Positions 59,085 through 64,000 of a DNA stretch of 64,000 nt are shown here, one piece after another (the first letter of the stretch is position 1; each line of letters starts with the position of its first letter). Source of the DNA: Dugong dugon (lineage: Eukaryota; Chordata; Mammalia; Sirenia; Dugongidae); contig CM057462.1 in NCBI GenBank assembly GCA_030035585.1, positions 144,982,734-145,046,733 on the forward strand, given 5' to 3'. Below the pieces are notes generated by a model that did no database searches, was not told the origin of the DNA, and was given only the letters and a program-made list of their open reading frames with translations. Both the position numbers and the translations under genes were made by a program.

Positions 59085-59270
59085 GGATTCAGTTGTTAGA
59101 CTTTGAGCAAATGTACTTAAAGTCTCTGGGCTGTAGTTTCCTCTTTTCTGAAACAGACATAACACAGTATGCATTTGTTTGGAGAAGTAAGATGTTTAAT
59201 ACATGCAAAGCCTTTAAAATAGTGACTTATTAGTGGAAAGTGCTCAGTGTTAAATTTTATTATTAAGTAA
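59085..59270 (+). mobile_element. MIR SINE, old
   Basis: TTAGACTTTGAGCAAATGTA, AAGTCTCTGGGCTGTAGTTT, CCTCTTTTCTGAAACAGAC and TAATACATGCAAAGCCTTTA fit MIR (GACCTTGGGCAAGTTACTTA, CTCTCTGTGCCTCAGTTTCC, AATACATGTAAAGCGCTTAG). Confidence 0.65.
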
Positions 59271-59953
59271 ATTTACTCCATTTATATTGTATTCCATTTA
59301 TTTATTATACTTAGTGATATACATATAAGTTATGTGGTATATCATATTTTGAGTTTTCTTTTCCTTTGCTTATTTTTCTTCTTCCTGCTTTATGTTGAAT
59401 TAATACATTTATTTTAACTATTTTGTTTTCCTTTACTGATTTAGAAACTGTGTGTATTATTTCTGTATTTTTTTTGTTTAGTGGTTATCCAATGAATGAT
59501 TTCTTAAAGTTCTGCTTTCAGAGATGAGAAAAGGGACGTAAGTGATGCCTGTTAACGAACCTGAAGTGTAATGTAAACAAACAAGAAAGTATCAGTGTGA
59601 CACCACTCTATCGACATTAATATTTATTGATTCTTAGTATACTCAGTTATTGTCGCACTGAGCAAATTAAAGCAAGCGAGCCCCAGACAATTATATCCGT
59701 GCTTAAGGAATTTCCTTAAATAAGTATGTGAGAAGTAAACTATTGCTTTTGATAGAATAACATTTTGTGACGTAAATTATTGAAAAATTTCAGGAAACAA
59801 GAATTGGGGGGAAATCACAATAATCTAATGGCCTTTAGTCACTGGCTTGAGATGGTGTGGTATATATCTTGCTGTTTGAATGATGTTTTGAGAGTAAATC
59901 CACTTCTTTTGCTTTCCTTGTTTAAATATATATATGTGTGTGTGTGTGTATAT
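59271..59953. other. AT-rich, nothing recognised
   Basis: Contains (TA)n/(TG)n at about 59926-59950. No credible gene. Confidence 0.4.
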
Positions 59954-60300
59954 TCAAATTGTGGACCCTATAGATCCAAACTCTGCTCCAAAAGGAGGCA
60001 TCCGCACAGGATCCACTGAAGGAGGATCCGTGGGCCATGAGAGTGCCCAGCTTTGGAACCGTGGGTGGGATTGATTCTTTGGCTCTCCATAGTAGCCATC
60101 AATTAGATCCTTTTTTGAATGGTCTGTTTTTGTTAACTTTAATTGATTGGCCCATGTGAATGAAGTAAAGGAGATTGGAATACAGTATACTTCTTGTTCT
60201 AGCACTTGGATCTTGGAAGGGCCAAAACAAAGAAAGCCCAAAATTTTAGTCAGAGGCTTTATTTATTAGGGAAGATTGGTTACAAGTCGTAGAGTCCACC
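59954..60300 (-). other. Unrecognised less AT-rich block with a 95-codon frame
   Basis: A minus-strand frame at 60241-59954 includes KKDLIDGYYGEPKNQSHPRF and reads rather evenly, but I recognise no domain. A poly-A-signal-like AATAAATAAAGCC (complement of 60258-60270) precedes it, which would also suit an LTR. I do not call a gene. Confidence 0.3.
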
Positions 60301-60342
60301 TGAAACTAGCTTAAAGAAAAACGAGTAGTATTTATTACGGAA

Positions 60343-60489
60343 GGAGCCCTGGTGGCACAGTGGTTAAGCACGTGGCTGCTAACCAAAACGTTAGCAGTTA
60401 GAATACACCAGGCACTCCTTGAAAACCCAATGAGGCAGTTTACTCCGTACTGTAGGAGCTGTGAGTCGGAATCAGCTCCATGGCAACAC
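60343..60489 (+). mobile_element. AfroSINE, internally shortened
   Basis: GGAGCCCTGGTGGCACAGTG, CTGCTAACCAAAACGTTAGC, CCAGGCACTCCTTGAAAACC and GGAATCAGCTCCATGGCAAC. The body block AGAAAGATGTGG is missing. Confidence 0.92.
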
Positions 60490-61700
60490 TTTTCTTTCTT
60501 TTCTCTCTTTAAACAAGAAGCATATATGGAAACTGAAATCTCTCAGTACCAATTCTATATTCCCAGGTAAATGACTATAGGTCAAAAAAATACTCTTAAA
60601 CCAATTAACTAGTATAAAACTATTATTTTGTATGTACTAAAAGTGAATCCTTGGGGGAATGTTTTGGTGAAGGAGGACATTGGTTAAATAAAGAGCTGCT
60701 TATTTTGGACGTCAAAATCAATCACATCCATCACAGTTCTAAGAGAATAACCGTCTCTTCTACACATGCATGTGATTTTGGCTATTCTAGTTATAGACTT
60801 AATTTAGGATCTGATATTTATCAGGCCCTTAAATAAGAGTAATTATATGAATTCTCTCCTTATTTTATCGTTTAAGATATACAGTTCAGCCACATTCCCA
60901 TACCTGACCTAGAGAAGGTTTCAGTGGGTTTAGATTAGAAAAAAAGTAGTTAAATATGGGGCCTTAGGTACACTTATTAGGAGGTTATTGCCTCCAGATA
61001 CATAGCAGTATATCTTCAATTACATATAAAATCTTCCTTTGGTCATTTTATAGACTTTTATATGATCTAAGATATTTTTTCCCTTAAAATGGCTATAAAT
61101 TTTATGAAACAGAATAAAAACTACTAGCTTATAAAAGATAACAATTTTATCTATCATGACCCTTCTGTTAACTAGAACGAGACTGAAAAATAAATTTCTA
61201 ATGATGTCCTAGGAAAATAAAATTTAAGACTTCTTTTCCCACTAGTTCCGTTTTTGCTAACCAACCTAAAATATCTTGGTTGCCCTTTCTGGCAATTTTC
61301 TGAAATACTCATGAGCCCTGTTGGAATACCAGTCTCCTATAATTCAGTAGCTAAACTGCTCTATGGTTACTGAGACCTCAGCTGGTACATGGCCCATAGC
61401 TGAGTGGCAAAATACTAAACTTTACATTTTGCCAGTAAAATACATTTGAAAATACTTCAATAAAAAATGAATTCAACTCGTCTTTTAACATTCGTATACA
61501 ACTGGAAATTTAGAAGTTGAAGAGAAAGACTAGCCAAGACGCTACAAAATGTATATATTTAAAGCAATTAAAGGTGAAATCAAGGTAGCATAATTTGTTT
61601 TCTTTCCTTGGCTTGAAGTCTTTCCTTAAGGTCATATAATTGAATTTATGTTATTGACTGTATTCTAGAGTTAGAAAATTGCATATTGTATACAATATAC
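60490..61700. other. AT-rich, nothing recognised
   Basis: No credible gene or named repeat. Confidence 0.4.
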
Positions 61701-61887
61701 GAGGTACCTAGATGGTGCAGAAGGTTTGCGCTTGACTACTTAACCTAAGTTAGTAGTTTGAAACCCCTCCGCCCCAGCAGTACCAGGGAGGATGTGCCTG
61801 GTGATCTGCTTCTGTTAAGATTACTGCTAAGAGAACTCAATGGGGTTGCCATGAATCAGAATCAACTCAACAGCAACTAACAAAACC
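61701..61887 (+). mobile_element. AfroSINE second type, diverged
   Basis: GAGGTACCTAGATGGTGCAG, TGCCTGGTGATCTGCTTCTG, GGGGTTGCCATGAATCAGAA and CAACTCAACAGCAACTAACA. The tail ends like the RTE tail. Confidence 0.85.
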
Positions 61888-61967
61888 ATATAATATTATA
61901 GTGTTTGAATACCCTATTTTTGATCTTTTAAATTACACAGTATAAGAGTTAGAAGAAAAAACAAGCA

Positions 61968-63400
61968 GGAGGCAGGGCAAGATGGCGCTCTAGGCAGAAG
62001 CACCACGACATCCCTCCACAGCAAAGATCCGAAAAACTAAGCCTAACAGAGAATCAACAATCCTGAAACCCTAGAACACCAAATGAAGAGATAAAGAACT
62101 CAGCCAAACACCAAACGGAGTGAGAATACTAAAAGAGAACGGAGAGCGAGGAGAGACTCATGCAGAGATTCCTTACCAGCTAACGCAGCGCGGATCCACC
62201 ATCTTCGATTCCTATCGGAGACCAGCGAACGGGAGAGCAGCCTTGCAGAGCATCTGGTGGGAGACAGAACGACCGGTAAACTGCGGTGCGCGCTCTCCCA
62301 CCCCCCACCCCTCTCTGCCTCAGCTGGGGATCCCCTGCTTTCCGTGGCCAGGGTCCCTGGGCTGGGGGACGCTGGTGCTTGGATTCCGCGCACCCAGGCT
62401 GGCGGCTTTCTGGGAGCCGTTTGCTGGCAGCTGGCGAACCTTTATCTGCCGCCTCCCCCTCCTTTTCCCTGGGTGCCTGGATCCAGGTGCCATCTTTGCT
62501 CTCTCCTGTGGGGCTGTGGGGCTGCTTTTGGGCGTGTGGCTGCTTCCAGGTCTGGGCTGTTGCGCTGGTGAGATCCCGGGGCCTCTGTTCGTTTGCCCTC
62601 TGCTTCCCGTAGCTATGGTCTCTTAACCCTGAGACTGCTGGCTTCTTGGAATTCACGCCCCTGAGTGGGGGCTCTCTGGGTCCCACTTGTAGGCACTGAC
62701 TGCTGGTGTTGCTTTTTTTTTTTTTTTTTTAAATTTTATTTTTCTTCTTTTTTTGATTAGTTTTGTGATCTTTTCCCTCTTTTTCCCTTTTGTCTTTCTT
62801 CATTGCTTAATTTCTCGTCTCTCTATCTCTTCCTTCTCTTTCTGATCCCTGAATACCAGGCGATGTATGCCTCTGTACCTTCTGGCCAGGCTGTGCTGTG
62901 AAAACTGAGACCGACTCCCCCAGTCCTCATAGCTGCATTGGTGGGATCCCTGGGAACTTTGCAGTTCTTTAACTTTTCTGATTTTTATTTGTTCATTCTT
63001 TCCTTTTCTTTCTCTTCCCCCTTCTGGTTTCCTCCATCCCATAGTCTCTCATCTGTACATTCCAACGACAAGCTCCCCTAGCATTCTTTTATGTATGTAT
63101 GCTTTTTGCTCCTGATCCTCTCTCCTCTCTCCCCTATCCAGCTTAGCTTCACACATAACCATCTTCCCGCTGCACCCTACCTACCTGCACTGTGCACTAG
63201 ACATCACACCACCAAGCTGTGCAGGCACGCCCTATTGGAACCTGCCCAGCACTGACTACCGACTGTCCTGGTGGCTACGGTGAGTGCCACAAGCAACCCG
63301 TCCCAGTGGCTCCTCCACAGCTAGATCTGCCCAGCTGTACCACAAGGACGAAAGAAAAAAAAAAAATCTACAATCAATAAATGAGAGAAATATCTACTGA
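61968..63400 (+). promoter_or_regulatory. L1 5' UTR with GC-rich segment
   Basis: Positions about 62170-62700 are GC-rich with several CpG, which suits an internal L1 promoter (family knowledge). Then follows a T-run at 62711-62730. Several overlapping frames of up to 168 codons on both strands (62120-62686) have no recognisable domain and come from the base composition. Confidence 0.65.
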
Positions 63401-64000
63401 ATGCCCCCAAAACAGCAAACAATATCAAAACATTTACAAAAACAAGACAACATGGCTCCAACAGGCGTCCAAATTAAAACACCAGATAACTCTCCTGTGG
63501 AAGAAAATGCACTAGAAGTACCTGATATGGAACTCAAATCACTAATACTCGGAATTTTCCAAGAACTGAGGCAAAAAGCTGACAAACATGAGGAAAAAAT
63601 AGACAGATATATGGAAAATACAGACAAAAAATTGGAAGAATTCAGGAAGATGATGCAGGAACAAAATGCCAAAATAAATTCACAACTTGAAATTATACAA
63701 AAACAACAATAAGAAATCCAAAAGATAAACAACAAGATTTCAGAAATTGACGGTGTCATAGAAGGGCTGAGAAGTAGATTTGAAACCACGGAAGACAGGA
63801 TCAGTGGAACTGAAGACAAACACTTGGATACAACTCTGTTTCAGGAAAACTCAGAAAAAAGAACAAAGAAAAATGAAGAGACCCTGAGAGTTATGTGGGA
63901 CACAATTAAAAGCAAAAACTTACGAGTGATTGGCATACCAGAACAGGGGGAGAAAACAGAAAACACAGAGAGGATCATTGACGAACTGCTGACAGAAAAC
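63401..64000 (+). pseudogene. L1 ORF1p, one premature stop, 3' end beyond window
   Basis: ORF1p is the trimeric RNA-binding chaperone that coats L1 RNA. The start ATG at 63401 (MPPKQQTISKHLQKQDNMAP) opens 103 codons, ending in a TAA at 63710-63712. The same frame then continues without a further stop to 64000. Residues about 65-150 form the coiled coil (EKIDRYMENTDKKLEEFRKM, then after the stop KINNKISEIDGVIEGLRSRF). The RNA-binding domain follows, seen as NEETLRVMWDTIKSKNLRVI and IPEQGEKTENTERI. Only that one nonsense codon is visible in 200 codons. The true status of the rest of ORF1 and of ORF2 cannot be judged here. Confidence 0.92.

Larger units (their letters stand above)
61968..64000 (+). 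mobile_element. L1 LINE, 5' part, runs off the window
   Basis: It begins GGAGGCAGGGCAAGATGGCG, sharing its first bases with the other L1s, but the rest of the 5' UTR differs (GCTCTAGGCAGAAGCACC). A 1.43 kb 5' UTR precedes ORF1. Divergence and reading-frame damage are low, so this is the youngest L1 in the window. The 3' part lies beyond 64000. Confidence 0.93.

Noticed and set aside
62120-62686. Overlapping frames of 97 to 168 codons on both strands
   Set aside because: They lie in the GC-rich L1 5' UTR, overlap each other on both strands, and have no recognisable domain; the scarcity of stops follows from base composition.

Overview
The window is nuclear DNA of a mammal, and almost certainly an afrotherian; an elephant is the best guess. 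It is AT-rich and contains no exon, rRNA, true tRNA gene or other host gene that I can recognise. Three families point to Afrotheria. About thirty copies of a tRNA-headed SINE (AfroSINE type) begin near GGAGCCCTGGTGGCGCAGTGG and end near GACTCGACGGCAATGGGTTTGG. Several RTE-clade LINEs end in CACCTAACAACAACA. The long L1 elements start GGAGGCAGGGCCAAGATGGC. These family names rest on recognition of sequence, not on a database search.

Layout. Positions 1-1713 are the remains of a Tigger1-like (pogo/TIGD1-type) DNA transposon on the minus strand. Positions 1714-11800 are mostly unrecognised AT-rich DNA with scattered SINEs, L2-like and MIR pieces and simple repeats. Positions 11800-15400 hold LTR-type repeats and a chimeric tRNA-Gly/RTE SINE that is split by an LTR. 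Positions 16820-21990 are a nest: an old L1 is split by an unidentified ~0.7 kb element, which is in turn split by a nearly full-length RTE flanked by the 6-bp duplication GCTACT. A second, 5'-truncated RTE (24302-25404) sits in one arm of an inverted repeat that frames an unidentified GC-rich block (to 26275).

Positions 27765-35375 are a full-length but defunct L1 on the plus strand. Positions 44000-51597 are a second full-length defunct L1 on the minus strand, and its 5' end abuts the 3' end of a further L1 (51598-52325, plus). Two more RTE fragments lie at 36327-36765 (inside an old MIR) and 38004-38703. Positions 52330-61700 are AT-rich with many SINEs, including a SINE inserted in a SINE. 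Positions 61968-64000 begin a different, younger-looking L1, whose ORF1 is open except for one stop codon and runs off the window.

The only coding content is transposon-derived: Tigger transposase, RTE endonuclease/reverse transcriptase, and L1 ORF1p/ORF2p. All copies that can be read end to end are broken. The functional theme is LINE and SINE parasitism: the SINE 3' tails closely resemble the RTE 3' tail, which fits RTE supplying their retrotransposition machinery. I found no undescribed host system; the most unusual items are repeat architectures.
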